Shown in pieces: positions 25,102 to 34,261 of a DNA stretch of 64,000 bases. How positions within the stretch are numbered: the first letter of the stretch is position 1; each line of letters begins with the position of its first letter. Location: NCBI RefSeq assembly GCF_008973465.1, contig NZ_WBXN01000004.1, forward strand, positions 6,116,501-6,180,500, written 5' to 3'. Below the pieces are notes generated by a model, which was not told where the DNA came from, ran no database searches, and saw only the letters and a program-made list of their open reading frames with translations. This DNA is from Streptomyces sp. SS1-1 (GTDB lineage: Bacteria; Actinomycetota; Actinomycetes; Streptomycetales; Streptomycetaceae). The position numbers and the translations under genes are program-made.

Positions 25102-27177
25102 GTGCGCACGCACACCCACTTCCACCACAGGCCGTCCCACACCCCTGCCCAGGCCCTCGCCGCCGTCCGCAACCTCGGCGTCCTCGCCCACGTCGACGCC
25201 GGCAAGACCACCGTCACCGAGCGGATCCTGTACGCCACCGGCGCCACCCACAAGCGGGGCGAGGTCCACGACGGCACGACCGTCACCGACTTCGACCCGC
25301 AGGAGCGCGACCGGGGCATCACGATCTTCGCCGCCGCCGTGAGCTGCGACTGGGACGGGCATCGCGTCAACCTCATCGACACCCCCGGCCACGTCGACTT
25401 CGCCGACGAGGTCGAGCGGGCGCTGCGCGTGCTCGACGGCGCGGTCGCCGTGTTCGACGCCGTCGCGGGCGTCGAGCCGCAGAGCGAGTCGGTGTGGCGG
25501 CAGGCGGACCGGCACGGCGTGCCGAGGATCGCCTTCGTCAACAAGCTGGACCGCGCGGGCGCGGACCTCGACCGGGCCGTGGCGTCGATCCGGGAACGGC
25601 TGCACCCGGTGCCGCTGGCCGTGCAGCTGCCGATCGGCACGGAGGACGGCTTCCGCGGGGTCGTCGACCTCGTACGGATGCGGGCGCTGGTCTGGGCCGA
25701 CGACGGCACCCGCACGGCCGGGGACGTGCCGGAGGAACTGCGGGCGGAGGCCCTGCGGCGCCGGCGTCTGCTGGAGGAGGCCGTGGCCGAGCTGCACGCC
25801 GAGGCGCTGGAGGAGTTCTGTGCGCGGGGGACCGTGTCGCCCGGGACGCTGACGGCCGCGCTGCGGGAGGTCACCCGCACCGGGGAGGGCGTCGTCGTGC
25901 TGTGCGGCTCGGCGTACCGCGACCGCGGTGTGGAGCCGCTGCTCGACGCGGTGGTGGCGTACCTGCCGTCGCCGCTGGACGTACCGCCGGTCCACGACGC
26001 GCAGGACCCGGACGAACGGCGTCCGGCCGACCCCGGCGCGCCCTTCGCCGGGCTCGCGTTCAAGGTGAGCGCCACGCCGACCGGCCGGCTGACCTACGTA
26101 CGGGTGTATTCGGGAACGATCGGGAAGGGGGACACCGTGCTGGACACGGGCGCCGGGCGCACCGAGCGGATCGGGCGGATCCTGCGGGTGCAGGCCGACC
26201 GGCACGCGCAGGTCGACGAGGCGGTCGCCGGGGACATCGTCGCCGTCGTCGGCCTGAAGTCGGCCAGCGCGGGCGCCACGCTGTGCGCGCCGGACGCCCC
26301 CCTCGTCCTGGAACCCCCCGGTGTGGCCGAGCCGGTGGTGTCGGTCGCCGTGGAGGCACGCAGGTCCACCGACACGGACCGGCTGGCCGCCGCGCTGGCC
26401 CGGCTCGCCGAGGAGGACCCGTCGCTGGTCGTGCGCACCGACGCGGAGACCGGGCAGACGCTGCTGTCCGGGATGGGCGAACTGCATCTGGAGGTCGCGG
26501 TGGAGAGGATCAGGCGCGAGACCGGCCTGGACGTCGCCGTCGGACGGCCGAGGGTGTCGTACCGCGAGACCGTCGGCAGCGGCGTGCGCGGCTTCGTCTT
26601 CCGGCACGTCAAACAGGACGGCGGCGCGGGCCAGTTCGCGCACGTCGTGCTCGACGTCGAGCCGCTGGAGGCGGGTTCCGGCTTCGAGTTCCGCTCGGCC
26701 GTGGTCGGCGGGCGGGTGCCGCAGGAGTACGTCCGTGCCGTGGAGGCAGGCTGCCGCGACGCCCTCGGCGAGGGGCCGCTCGGCGGGCACCAGGTGACGG
26801 GGGTGCGCGTCACCCTCACCGACGGGGCGACGCATGTGAAGGACTCGTCCGACACCGCGTTCCGCACCGCCGGCCGCCTCGGGCTGCGCGACGCCCTGCG
26901 CTCCTGCGCGATGGTCCTGCTGGAGCCGGTCGCCGAGGTGACCGTCACCGTGCCGGAGGACGCCGTCGGCACCGTCCTCGGCGACCTGGCGGCACGCCGC
27001 GGCCGCGTCTCGGGTTCGGTCACCCGGGCGGGCGCGGCGGTCGTCACGGCGACGGTGCCCCTGGCCGAACTGTTCGGCTACGCGACCCGGTTGCGCAGCC
27101 GCACCCAGGGCCGAGGCACCTTCACCACCCGCCCGACGGGCTACGCCCCGGCCCCGACGGCACCGTCCGCCGGGTGA
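25102..27177 (+). CDS. Elongation factor G paralogue (EF-G2-like)
   Basis: 691 aa from GTG at 25102, after GAAAGG; a GTG at 25048 in the same frame lacks a ribosome site. GTPase motifs: G1 AHVDAGKTT, switch II DTPGHVDF, G4 NKLD. AVAGVEPQSESVWRQADRHGVPRIAFVNK is EF-G rather than Tet(M)/OtrA in pattern. Domains II to V are present, including GRVSGSVTRAGAAVVTATVPLAELFGYATRLRSRTQGRG, the usual EF-G C-terminus. It would act on the ribosome in translocation or recycling. The housekeeping fusA belongs to the str operon elsewhere, so this is a second copy. It stands alone here with a strong terminator after it. Fusidane tolerance or stress translation are possibilities only. Confidence 0.85.
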   Translation: MRTHTHFHHRPSHTPAQALAAVRNLGVLAHVDAGKTTVTERILYATGATHKRGEVHDGTTVTDFDPQERDRGITIFAAAVSCDWDGHRVNLIDTPGHVDFADEVERALRVLDGAVAVFDAVAGVEPQSESVWRQADRHGVPRIAFVNKLDRAGADLDRAVASIRERLHPVPLAVQLPIGTEDGFRGVVDLVRMRALVWADDGTRTAGDVPEELRAEALRRRRLLEEAVAELHAEALEEFCARGTVSPGTLTAALREVTRTGEGVVVLCGSAYRDRGVEPLLDAVVAYLPSPLDVPPVHDAQDPDERRPADPGAPFAGLAFKVSATPTGRLTYVRVYSGTIGKGDTVLDTGAGRTERIGRILRVQADRHAQVDEAVAGDIVAVVGLKSASAGATLCAPDAPLVLEPPGVAEPVVSVAVEARRSTDTDRLAAALARLAEEDPSLVVRTDAETGQTLLSGMGELHLEVAVERIRRETGLDVAVGRPRVSYRETVGSGVRGFVFRHVKQDGGAGQFAHVVLDVEPLEAGSGFEFRSAVVGGRVPQEYVRAVEAGCRDALGEGPLGGHQVTGVRVTLTDGATHVKDSSDTAFRTAGRLGLRDALRSCAMVLLEPVAEVTVTVPEDAVGTVLGDLAARRGRVSGSVTRAGAAVVTATVPLAELFGYATRLRSRTQGRGTFTTRPTGYAPAPTAPSAG

Positions 27178-27185
27178 GGGAGGGG

Positions 27186-27217
27186 GCGGCCTCACCTCGT
27201 ACTCGGGGTGGGGCCGC
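27186..27217. terminator. Bidirectional terminator hairpin
   Basis: GCGGCCTCACC pairs with GGTGGGGCCGC (11 pairs, one G-U) around a 10-base loop, between the convergent EF-G and exonuclease-TerD genes. A smaller hairpin, CTTGC with GCAAG, lies at 27219-27235. Confidence 0.65.
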
Positions 27218-27248
27218 ACTTGCTGCTTCGGCAAGAGGACGGGGTCGT

Positions 27249-29159
27249 TCAGTCGGCGACGTCGACCCCGTACCCCCGTGCGAGGGCGTCGAGGCCGTGG
27301 TCGTAGCCCTGACCGACGGCACGCAGGCGCCACAGTGGCCCCCGGCGGTAGATCTCCGCGAGCAGCATCGTGCGCTCGGTGGTGGCGGCGTCGAGGGTGG
27401 CCCGGGCGAAGGGTGCGCCACTGCTGCCGGGGGCCGCACCGATCTGGACGGCGCCGACGGTCCCGAACGTGGTGGCGCCGTCGATGGCCGCGGCGACGAC
27501 GATCTTCCGTGTCGAGGGTGGCAGGGACGCCAGGTTCAGGGCGATGGTCTGTTCGGCCGGACCACCGGTCAGCAGGCGCGCCGTTCCGGCCGGGTTCTCC
27601 GGGGCTCCGTAGAAGATGAAGTCCTCGTCGAAGCCGACCTGTTCGTCCTCGTCGAGGAGGAAGGCGACGACGTCGATCTCGCAGTCGGGCCGGGGGGCCC
27701 AGCCGGCGGTCACGTACCACTCCGGCGTGGGCCCACTGTGCGGCACGGGCAGGTCGATGACGCCGCCCCTCGGCATCACGTGCGGCTCCTGGGCCCGGAG
27801 CGTCGACGGCTGCCGATCCGTGGTGGTCGGAGACGTCAGCCAGTGGAGGTCGTGCACGGGAAGTTCGAGAGCGGTGATGCGCTTTATGCGCCGGTCGCGT
27901 TCCCCTCCGGACAGGAGGACGACGTCGGTGACGCTGGCGGACAGGTTGATCGCCGCGGAGCCGCCCAGCTCCACGACGCGAAGACGAGCTGCCGCGGCAT
28001 CGGCATGGACGCCTCCGAGTACCAGCACCCGCCGCCCGGACAGCGGCTTGTCCACGGTGTCGGTGACGGGCACCGGTCGCCGCGGCGACGGGACCGATAC
28101 AGGAGGGGAGGGCTCGGGGACGGCCGTCGCCTCCGGAGTGGGCGCTACCGGGGCCGCGGTGGGCGCCGGCTTCACGGGCTCGATCTGTTCTGCTTCGGGC
28201 TCGGCGGCCACCGGGACGGTCCTGGCGGCCGGCACCTCATGTGCTGTTCCCGGCCTTACGTCGGTCAGCAGCCGCAGGAAGGTCTGCTCGTCGATGACGG
28301 GTACGCCTTCGGCAACGGCCCGCCGGGCTTTCGTCGAACGGGACGCCGTGTCGTTGGTGACCAGCACGCTGGTGTGCCGGCTGACGGAGGTCATCATGTT
28401 CAGCCCGGCGGCCACCGCCCGGCCGACCAACTCCGCCCGGGCGTGAGCGGTGTCGCCGGTGATCGCGACCTTCATGCCCTGCCGGAGCGGCCCGCCGGGT
28501 GCCAGACGTCCCGGATTGCGGTAGGCGCAGGGGGTCTTCGGCGGACTCGGGGTGAACTGGGATTCCGCCCGGGGTGGGCAGGTCACCAGGGGCAGGGGCA
28601 GATCCAGCCGGGCCGCTTCGCGCAGTGAGGCCCGCAGGACGCCGGCGAGTACGCGGGTGTCGTCCAGCGCGTCGTGCGCCCGCTGCTGGGGGATGCCGTA
28701 GTGGGCGGCGAGCGTGCCCAGCTTCATGTCGTCCGTGGGCGGGTCCACCTGGCGGTTCAGAGCCAGGGTGCACAGTCGCTGCGACACCGGCAGCCACATC
28801 CGTGCCCGGGCGAACTCGTGGGCGAGGAAGTCGTAGTCGAACTGGGCGTTGTGGGCCACCAGAACACGGTCCTGGAGCATCGCGCCGATCCGTCCGGCCA
28901 CCTGGTCGAAGGTGGGCGCGCCTTTCAGCCGCTCGGAGGTGAGTCCGTGGACATCGACCGGCCCGGGATCGCAGCCGGGGTTGAGGAGCGTCGAGAACTC
29001 CCCGGTCTGCTCACCGTCCGGACCGAGCGTGATCACCGCGACGGACAGCACACGGTCCCGCCGGGCCACGAGTCCCGAGGTCTCGACATCGACCAGGGCC
29101 CAGTCATAGGCGTCATCACGCGCGGCCGAAACGTCCAGGAAGGGAGAAGCGAGACTCAT
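27249..29159 (-). CDS. DEDDh exonuclease - BRCT - BRCT - TerD fusion protein
   Basis: A 636-aa protein from ATG at 29159 (an ATG at 29192 is also in frame). Residues ~8-180 are a DnaQ-type 3'-5' exonuclease with Exo I ALVDVETSG, Exo II AHNAQFDYDFL and Exo III HDALDDTRVL, so all catalytic acids and the histidine are present. Two BRCT-like domains follow (MKVAITGDTAH...LVTND and RRVLVLGGVHADA...VVLLSGG), separated by a Pro/Ala-rich linker. The C-terminal ~190 residues are TerD (DVVAFLLDEDEQVGFDEDFIFYG), a calcium-binding domain of tellurite/stress-resistance systems. The mix of DNA degradation, damage-signalling and Ter domains suggests a DNA stress response. No other ter genes are in the window. 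Confidence 0.85.
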   Translation of the reverse strand: MSLASPFLDVSAARDDAYDWALVDVETSGLVARRDRVLSVAVITLGPDGEQTGEFSTLLNPGCDPGPVDVHGLTSERLKGAPTFDQVAGRIGAMLQDRVLVAHNAQFDYDFLAHEFARARMWLPVSQRLCTLALNRQVDPPTDDMKLGTLAAHYGIPQQRAHDALDDTRVLAGVLRASLREAARLDLPLPLVTCPPRAESQFTPSPPKTPCAYRNPGRLAPGGPLRQGMKVAITGDTAHARAELVGRAVAAGLNMMTSVSRHTSVLVTNDTASRSTKARRAVAEGVPVIDEQTFLRLLTDVRPGTAHEVPAARTVPVAAEPEAEQIEPVKPAPTAAPVAPTPEATAVPEPSPPVSVPSPRRPVPVTDTVDKPLSGRRVLVLGGVHADAAAARLRVVELGGSAAINLSASVTDVVLLSGGERDRRIKRITALELPVHDLHWLTSPTTTDRQPSTLRAQEPHVMPRGGVIDLPVPHSGPTPEWYVTAGWAPRPDCEIDVVAFLLDEDEQVGFDEDFIFYGAPENPAGTARLLTGGPAEQTIALNLASLPPSTRKIVVAAAIDGATTFGTVGAVQIGAAPGSSGAPFARATLDAATTERTMLLAEIYRRGPLWRLRAVGQGYDHGLDALARGYGVDVAD

Positions 29160-29330
29160 GGGGGCCAGGATGATCCGATATACGGTCTCCATTCAACCTA
29201 GATCGCTATTTTCCTTCCCAACGGGGTCGCCGGCTGTGCCGTGGCCGAACGCAGCAAGCGTTTGATCGACGGCATGGCCGCAGGCCAGACTGCTCTCCAT
29301 GGGATCAGTGGGAACCACCGACGGAGCGCG

Positions 29331-29816
29331 ATGAGTGGCAGCCTGCCCTTGTTCCGTTATCACCCGGATCCGTTGACGACGGGTGCCGTCCGCGCGGCCA
29401 CCGAGACATGCGTCTGCTGCGAGCGGGACAGAGGGTGGATCTACGCAGGTCCCTTCTACTCCGTTCAGGACGTCGGGGGGAGTTTCTGCCCGTGGTGCAT
29501 CGCGGATGGAAGCGCGGCCGAGCGGTTCGCGGGCGAATTCTCGGACTCCTATGGGCTCGAGGGTGTCGGTGAGGCCGTCCTGCATGAGGTCACCCGGCGC
29601 ACCCCTGGATTTCGCGCCTGGCAGGATCCGCACTGGCTCGTCCACTGCGGGGACGCGGCCGCCTTCGTGGGCGAAGCCGGATACGCCCGGCTGGCGGAGC
29701 ATCCCGAAGTCCTCGACCAGCTGCAACCCTTGGCCGGCATGGGCCAGGGCGCGACCGCCATGCTCTTCCGCCGCACCCGCTGTGGAACCCACCTCGCCTA
29801 CGTGGACGCCTCCTGA
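29331..29816 (+). CDS. CbrC-family (UPF0167) protein
   Basis: 161 aa from ATG at 29331 after GGAG. Opening LPLFRYHPDPLTTGAV, then CVCCERDRGWIYAGPFY and GGSFCPWCIADGSAAERF are the CbrC signature, with two CxxC pairs that probably bind zinc. E. coli CbrC is linked to colicin E2 tolerance, but the biochemical role of the family is unknown. It is cytosolic by sequence, stands alone, and is followed by a perfect hairpin. Confidence 0.85.
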   Translation: MSGSLPLFRYHPDPLTTGAVRAATETCVCCERDRGWIYAGPFYSVQDVGGSFCPWCIADGSAAERFAGEFSDSYGLEGVGEAVLHEVTRRTPGFRAWQDPHWLVHCGDAAAFVGEAGYARLAEHPEVLDQLQPLAGMGQGATAMLFRRTRCGTHLAYVDAS

Positions 29817-29841
29817 GCCGCCTGTGCCGGTAGCCGGAGCC

Positions 29842-29872
29842 CGCGATGTGGTCGCCTTCCGACCACATCGCG
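29842..29872. terminator. Bidirectional terminator hairpin
   Basis: CGCGATGTGGTCG and its exact complement form a perfect 13-bp stem with a five-base loop. It is 25 bases past the CbrC stop and between two convergent genes. Confidence 0.75.
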
Positions 29873-29919
29873 AGTTCCGGGTGTACCGGCGCCCGCCGGC
29901 AGCGGGTCACCTCCGCCGG

Positions 29920-31740
29920 TCAGGGATACGACACCACCGTCGACGGCACCGTGGACGTCCCCGACGTCGGGGCGCCCGTGTCGTTGATGACGTGTTCGTA
30001 CTGGCCCTGGCCGCCCAGGGAGACCACCAGGAGGTTGTGGAAGCGGACGTTCGGGCGGGTCGGGGCGGCGAAGCCGTGGTGCTGGACGATCGTCGGGTCG
30101 ACGTTGTAGTAGCAGTAACTGCCCAGGCCCCAGCCCTCGTGCGAGGTCACCGCGTCACCGACCCGGTAGGCGGCGTAGCCCTTGACCGAGCCGTTCTGGA
30201 TGGCAGCCTGGTTCGGGGCGTCGTACGCCTTCTCGTTCTGGAAGAAGATCGTGCGGCCCCGCTGGCCGAACCACTGCACGTCGTACTTGTTGAAGTGCTC
30301 CACGAACAGGCCTGTCGCCAGGACGTCGTCGCCGTTGACGACCACGCCGTAGTCGGCCCGGTTGGTCTCCCAGCCGACGCCGTCGCCGTGGTCGGCGCGC
30401 CACACCCACGTGTGGTCGATGATCGTGTGCCGGTTGTTGATCACCATGCTGGTGGTGGCCTTGCCGGGGCCCGCGCCGCCGATGCGGATGAACACGTCCT
30501 GGACGGTGGTCGGGTTCGCGGAGTGGTCGCGGGAGGCGCCGCGCGGGCCTATCTCCAGCAGGGTCGGGGAGTTGACCGGTCCCGCGTCCACGAGGAAACC
30601 CGCGAGTCGCACCCCGTCCACGTCGGCGACCTTGACCGCCGTCACGCCGCCGTCGGGGATGAGGGTCGCGTAGCCGAGGCCGAGGACGACCGTGTTCGCC
30701 CGGTTGATCCGCAGGGGCTCCGACAGGTGGTAGATGCCGGGGGTCAGGAGGAGGTGCAGGCCCTGCTCCAACGCCTGGTTGAGCGTCGCCGCCGTCACGC
30801 CGGGGCGGGCCACGTAGAAGCGGGTGAGCGGCAGTGACGTGCCGCGCGGGGTGCCGTTGCCCCAGGTCACCCCCCGTGCGTTCGTGCGCTTCTCGGGGAG
30901 GAAGACCCGGTACTCGCTGCCCTGGAGGTACAGGAACGGCTTCTCGCGGGAGACCGGTGTGGTGGTCAGGGTGGTGTACGGCGGGTCGGGGAAGCTCTGC
31001 GCGGGCGCACCCTCGACACCCGAGAACACCATGTTCCAGACGCCGTTGAGCCAGCTGCCGATCGCGCTGTCGCGGGTGTACCACTGCTGCTGCGAGTAGG
31101 GCCCGATCTGGCCGTCGATCCGGCTGTCCGCGATATAGCCGCCGCTGGCCCAACCGTAGCCGCTGGGGGCGAGGTTGAGGCCGCCGCGGACGTGCATCCG
31201 GCGGAACGGTGCCGCCTGTGCGACCGCCCAGCGGTTGGTGCCGTCGGCCGGCACCAGGGCGAGGTTCTCCGCCGAACGCCAGAAGTTCTGCGTCGCGTTG
31301 CCGTCGAACCAGCCGGCGTCGACGGTGACGTCCCCGTTGATGGTGGTGTCGTCGGGGGAGAGGCCGAGGCCCGCGATGGAGGTGTAGAAGCCGAGCTGGG
31401 CGTTGAGGCCGTGATAGGTGCCGGGCTTGAACAGCAGGGCGTAGCGGCCGGTGCCGAACTGGGCGGACTCCTGCTGCCGGAACACCTCGTCGAGGCGGGC
31501 CTGGATGCCGGGGGTCGACGGGTCGAAGACGAGGACGTTCGGGCCGAGGTCGCCACCGCCGGGCAGGGCGCGCGGCTTGCCGCAGGGCGCCGGCGCGGCG
31601 GAGGCGCGGGCCGCCGCACCCAGTACCACGGGTGCGGCGGTGGCCGCGGCGGCGGCGCCCAGCAGGGTGCGGCGGCCCACCGTGGGACGGGAGTCGGGCT
31701 GCGCGTCTCGCCTGGCGGCGGACGGGGAGGGGTCAGGCAT
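29920..31740 (-). CDS. Tat-exported right-handed beta-helix protein (putative glycosidase)
   Basis: A 606-aa protein. The N-terminus has a twin-arginine signal (VGRRTLLGAAAAATAAPVVLGAAARASA), so it is exported folded. The body is full of short beta-strand repeats (GLGLSPDDTTINGDVTVDAG; NTVVLGLGYATLIPDGG) as in pectate-lyase/GH55-type double beta-helix proteins, and homologues are often loosely annotated as coagulation factor 5/8 or adenylyl cyclase proteins. I cannot identify catalytic residues. It is divergent from a beta-glucoside importer and beta-glucosidase and shares a CebR-like operator with them, so extracellular release of beta-glucan oligosaccharides is a good guess. Confidence 0.65.
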   Translation of the reverse strand: MPDPSPSAARRDAQPDSRPTVGRRTLLGAAAAATAAPVVLGAAARASAAPAPCGKPRALPGGGDLGPNVLVFDPSTPGIQARLDEVFRQQESAQFGTGRYALLFKPGTYHGLNAQLGFYTSIAGLGLSPDDTTINGDVTVDAGWFDGNATQNFWRSAENLALVPADGTNRWAVAQAAPFRRMHVRGGLNLAPSGYGWASGGYIADSRIDGQIGPYSQQQWYTRDSAIGSWLNGVWNMVFSGVEGAPAQSFPDPPYTTLTTTPVSREKPFLYLQGSEYRVFLPEKRTNARGVTWGNGTPRGTSLPLTRFYVARPGVTAATLNQALEQGLHLLLTPGIYHLSEPLRINRANTVVLGLGYATLIPDGGVTAVKVADVDGVRLAGFLVDAGPVNSPTLLEIGPRGASRDHSANPTTVQDVFIRIGGAGPGKATTSMVINNRHTIIDHTWVWRADHGDGVGWETNRADYGVVVNGDDVLATGLFVEHFNKYDVQWFGQRGRTIFFQNEKAYDAPNQAAIQNGSVKGYAAYRVGDAVTSHEGWGLGSYCYYNVDPTIVQHHGFAAPTRPNVRFHNLLVVSLGGQGQYEHVINDTGAPTSGTSTVPSTVVSYP

Positions 31741-31781
31741 GGGGCGGCTCTCCTGGTTCAGGAAGTGAACGAAGTGGGGTC

Positions 31782-31795
31782 TGGGAGCGCTCTCT
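31782..31795. promoter_or_regulatory. CebR/LacI-type operator
   Basis: TGGGAGCGCTCTCT matches the CebR box TGGGAGCGCTCCCA at 12 of 14 positions (box known from the cellobiose regulator of Streptomyces). It lies 42-55 bases upstream of the minus-strand beta-helix gene and about 150 bases upstream of the importer operon. No LacI-family gene is in the window, so the regulator must act from elsewhere. Confidence 0.55.
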
Positions 31796-31870
31796 TGCCG
31801 CTGAATGGTTCAACCGCGAAATGAAAAGGTCAAGGGGTTGGACAAGAGTCCGGGAAGTGCGTCCAAAGCC

Positions 31871-31899
31871 TTGACGCCGTCCCGCCCAGGGGCTTAACT
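31871..31899 (+). promoter_or_regulatory. Candidate promoter of sugar ABC operon
   Basis: TTGACG (31871-31876) is followed after 17 bases by TTAACT (31894-31899), about 48 bases before the binding-protein ATG. An inverted repeat GCTTAA-N13-TTAAGC at 31892-31916 overlaps the -10 and could be a second operator. Confidence 0.4.
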
Positions 31900-31946
31900 C
31901 ACGCTCTAAATTAAGCAGCAGTACCCCCGGAAGGGACACCGGAGCC

Positions 31947-33266
31947 ATGCGCACAACGCGAGCCGCGGCCGTAGCTGCCGTCACCATGTCTCTCGCCCTG
32001 GCCGCCACGGCCTGCGGAGGCGGTTCGTCGACGGACGGCGGGGGGTCGAACGACTCCCCGAAGACCCTCACCTACTGGGCCTCGAACCAGGGCGCCAGCA
32101 TCGAGGTCGACAAGAAGGTCCTCCAGCCCGAACTCGACAAGTTCGAGAAGGAGACCGGCATCGAGGTGAAGCTGGAGGTCGTGCCCTGGTCCGACCTGCT
32201 CAACCGCATCCTCACCGCCACCACCTCCGGCCAGGGCCCGGACGTGCTCAACATCGGCAACACCTGGTCCGCCTCGCTCCAGGCCACCGGCGCCCTGCTC
32301 CCCTGGGACAAGGCGCAGTTCGACAAGATCGGCGGCAAGGACCGCTTCGTCGACTCCGCGCTCGGCTCCACCGGCGCCGAGGGCAAGGACCCGGCCGCCG
32401 TCCCGCTGTACTCGATGGCGTACGCGCTCTACTACAACAAGAAGGCGTTCGCCGACGCCGGCATCGCGAAGCCGCCGGCCACCTGGGACCAACTCGTCGC
32501 CGACGGCAAGAAGCTCACCGGCGACGGCAAGTGGGCGCTCGGCGTCGAGGGCTCCAACCCCTCCGAGAACATCCACCACGCCGTCGTCTTCGCCAAGCAG
32601 CACGGCGCCGACTTCTTCACCGCCGACGGCAAGCCCGACTTCACCTCCGACAAGGCCGTCGCCGGCGTCAAGCGGTTCGTCGACCTGATGGCCAAGGACA
32701 AGATCGTCGCGCCCGGCAACGCCGAGTACGCCCAGAACCAGTCCGTCAGCGACTTCGCCAAGGGCAAGACGGCCATGCTGCTGTGGCAGTCGGCCTCCGC
32801 CAACCTCAAGTCCCAGGGCATGAGCGAGGACGACTACGGCATCGCCCCGGTGCCCGTCCAGTCCGGCGCCCCCGGCACCGGTACCGGCGTCAACTCCATG
32901 GTCATGGGCATCAACATGGCCGTCTTCAAGAACACCGACAACATCGACGGCGCCACGAAGTTCGTGAAGTTCATGACGAGCGACGCCGAGCAGAAGATCC
33001 TCAACGAGGCCTACAGCTCCATACCGCCCGTCAAGGGCGCCCAGGCCGACGCCGCCTTCAACACCCCGGCGAACGCCGTCCTCAAGGACACCCTCGCCAA
33101 GAGCGCCGTCGCCGCCCCGCAGGTCGCCGACGAGTCGCAGTTCGAGACCGCCGTCGGCACGGCCATCAAGGGACTGTTCGCCGACGCGGCCGCCGGACGC
33201 AAGGTCACGGAGGACTCGGTGAAGGCCGCCCTCGAGAAGGCCCAGCAGCAGATGCCGGCGAAGTGA
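31947..33266 (+). CDS. Sugar ABC transporter substrate-binding lipoprotein (CebE-like)
   Basis: 439 aa from ATG at 31947, after GGAAGGGAC. The signal peptide ends in a lipobox (LAATAC). The body is a family 1 solute-binding protein: LTYWASNQG at the start, GQGPDVLNIGNTWSASLQATGALLPWD, YSMAYALYYNKKAFADAGI, and VNSMVMGINMAVFKNTDNIDGATKFVKFMTSD. It binds a di- or oligosaccharide outside the cell and delivers it to the two permeases that follow. The GH1 enzyme at the operon end indicates beta-glucosides such as cellobiose or laminaribiose. The ATPase is missing and is probably supplied by the shared MsiK, as for other Streptomyces sugar importers (family knowledge). Confidence 0.85.
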   Translation: MRTTRAAAVAAVTMSLALAATACGGGSSTDGGGSNDSPKTLTYWASNQGASIEVDKKVLQPELDKFEKETGIEVKLEVVPWSDLLNRILTATTSGQGPDVLNIGNTWSASLQATGALLPWDKAQFDKIGGKDRFVDSALGSTGAEGKDPAAVPLYSMAYALYYNKKAFADAGIAKPPATWDQLVADGKKLTGDGKWALGVEGSNPSENIHHAVVFAKQHGADFFTADGKPDFTSDKAVAGVKRFVDLMAKDKIVAPGNAEYAQNQSVSDFAKGKTAMLLWQSASANLKSQGMSEDDYGIAPVPVQSGAPGTGTGVNSMVMGINMAVFKNTDNIDGATKFVKFMTSDAEQKILNEAYSSIPPVKGAQADAAFNTPANAVLKDTLAKSAVAAPQVADESQFETAVGTAIKGLFADAAAGRKVTEDSVKAALEKAQQQMPAK

Positions 33267-34261
33267 GCACGATGACGACCACGGTCCCCACCAAGGCCGC
33301 GGTGCGTCCGAGTTCCCCCGGGACGGCGAGCGGACCCCGCCGCCGTCCCGGGCGGATCCGCCGCATCGGCCTGCCCTACCTGCTCCTCCTGCCCGCCCTG
33401 CTCCTCGAACTCCTCGTCCATCTCGTGCCGATGGCCGTCGGCATGGTGATGAGCTTCAAGGAACTCACGCAGTTCTACATCCGCGACTGGACCACCGCGC
33501 CCTGGAACGGCCTCGACAACTACACGATCTCCGTGGACTTCGACGCCCCGGTCGGCGAGGCGCTGCTCCACTCGTTCCTGGTCACGGTCGCCTTCACCCT
33601 GCTGTCCGTCGCCCTGTGCTGGGGCATCGGCACCGCCGCCGCGATCTTCATGCAGGACACGTTCCGCGGCCGGGGCCTGCTGCGCGCCCTGTTCCTGGTG
33701 CCGTACGCGCTGCCCGTCTACACCGCCGTCATCACCTGGGTCTTCATGTTCCAGCACGACAACGGCCTGGTGAACCACGTCCTGCACGACCAGCTCGGCA
33801 TCACCGACAAACCCACGTTCTGGCTCATCGGCGACAACAGCTTCTTCGCGCTGCTGACCGTGTCCGTGTGGAAGGGCTGGCCGTTCGCCTTCCTCATCGT
33901 CATGGCCGGCCTGCAGAACATCCCGAAGGAACTGTACGAGGCCGCCTCCCTCGACGGCGCCGGCCTGTGGCAGCAGATCCGCCGGATCACCCTGCCGTCG
34001 CTGCGCCCCGTCAACCAGGTGCTGGTCCTCGTCCTGTTCCTGTGGACGTTCAACGACTTCAACACGCCGTACGTCCTCTTCGGCAAGACCGCGCCCGAGG
34101 CCGCCGACCTCATCTCCGTGCACATCTACCAGGCGTCCTTCGTCACCTGGAACTTCGGCACCGGTTCGGCGATGTCCGTGCTCCTGCTGCTGTTCCTGCT
34201 CGTGGTCACCGGCGTCTACCTCGTGATCACCTCGCGCGGACGGAGGACCGCCGATGTCTGA
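33263..34261 (+). CDS. Sugar ABC transporter permease (CebF-like)
   Basis: 332 aa from GTG at 33263, overlapping the previous stop (ATG at 33272 is an alternative). About six membrane helices. The EAA loop reads EAASLDGAGLWQQIRRITLPSL, the contact site for the ATPase in MalF-type permeases. It pairs with the next permease, which it overlaps by eight bases. Confidence 0.85.
   Translation: MSTMTTTVPTKAAVRPSSPGTASGPRRRPGRIRRIGLPYLLLLPALLLELLVHLVPMAVGMVMSFKELTQFYIRDWTTAPWNGLDNYTISVDFDAPVGEALLHSFLVTVAFTLLSVALCWGIGTAAAIFMQDTFRGRGLLRALFLVPYALPVYTAVITWVFMFQHDNGLVNHVLHDQLGITDKPTFWLIGDNSFFALLTVSVWKGWPFAFLIVMAGLQNIPKELYEAASLDGAGLWQQIRRITLPSLRPVNQVLVLVLFLWTFNDFNTPYVLFGKTAPEAADLISVHIYQASFVTWNFGTGSAMSVLLLLFLLVVTGVYLVITSRGRRTADV

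Noticed and set aside
25102..27177. Ribosomal-protection tetracycline resistance (OtrA/Tet(M))
   Set aside because: The G-domain and switch regions follow EF-G (VHDGTTVTDF, AGVEPQSESVWRQAD), not the Tet pattern.
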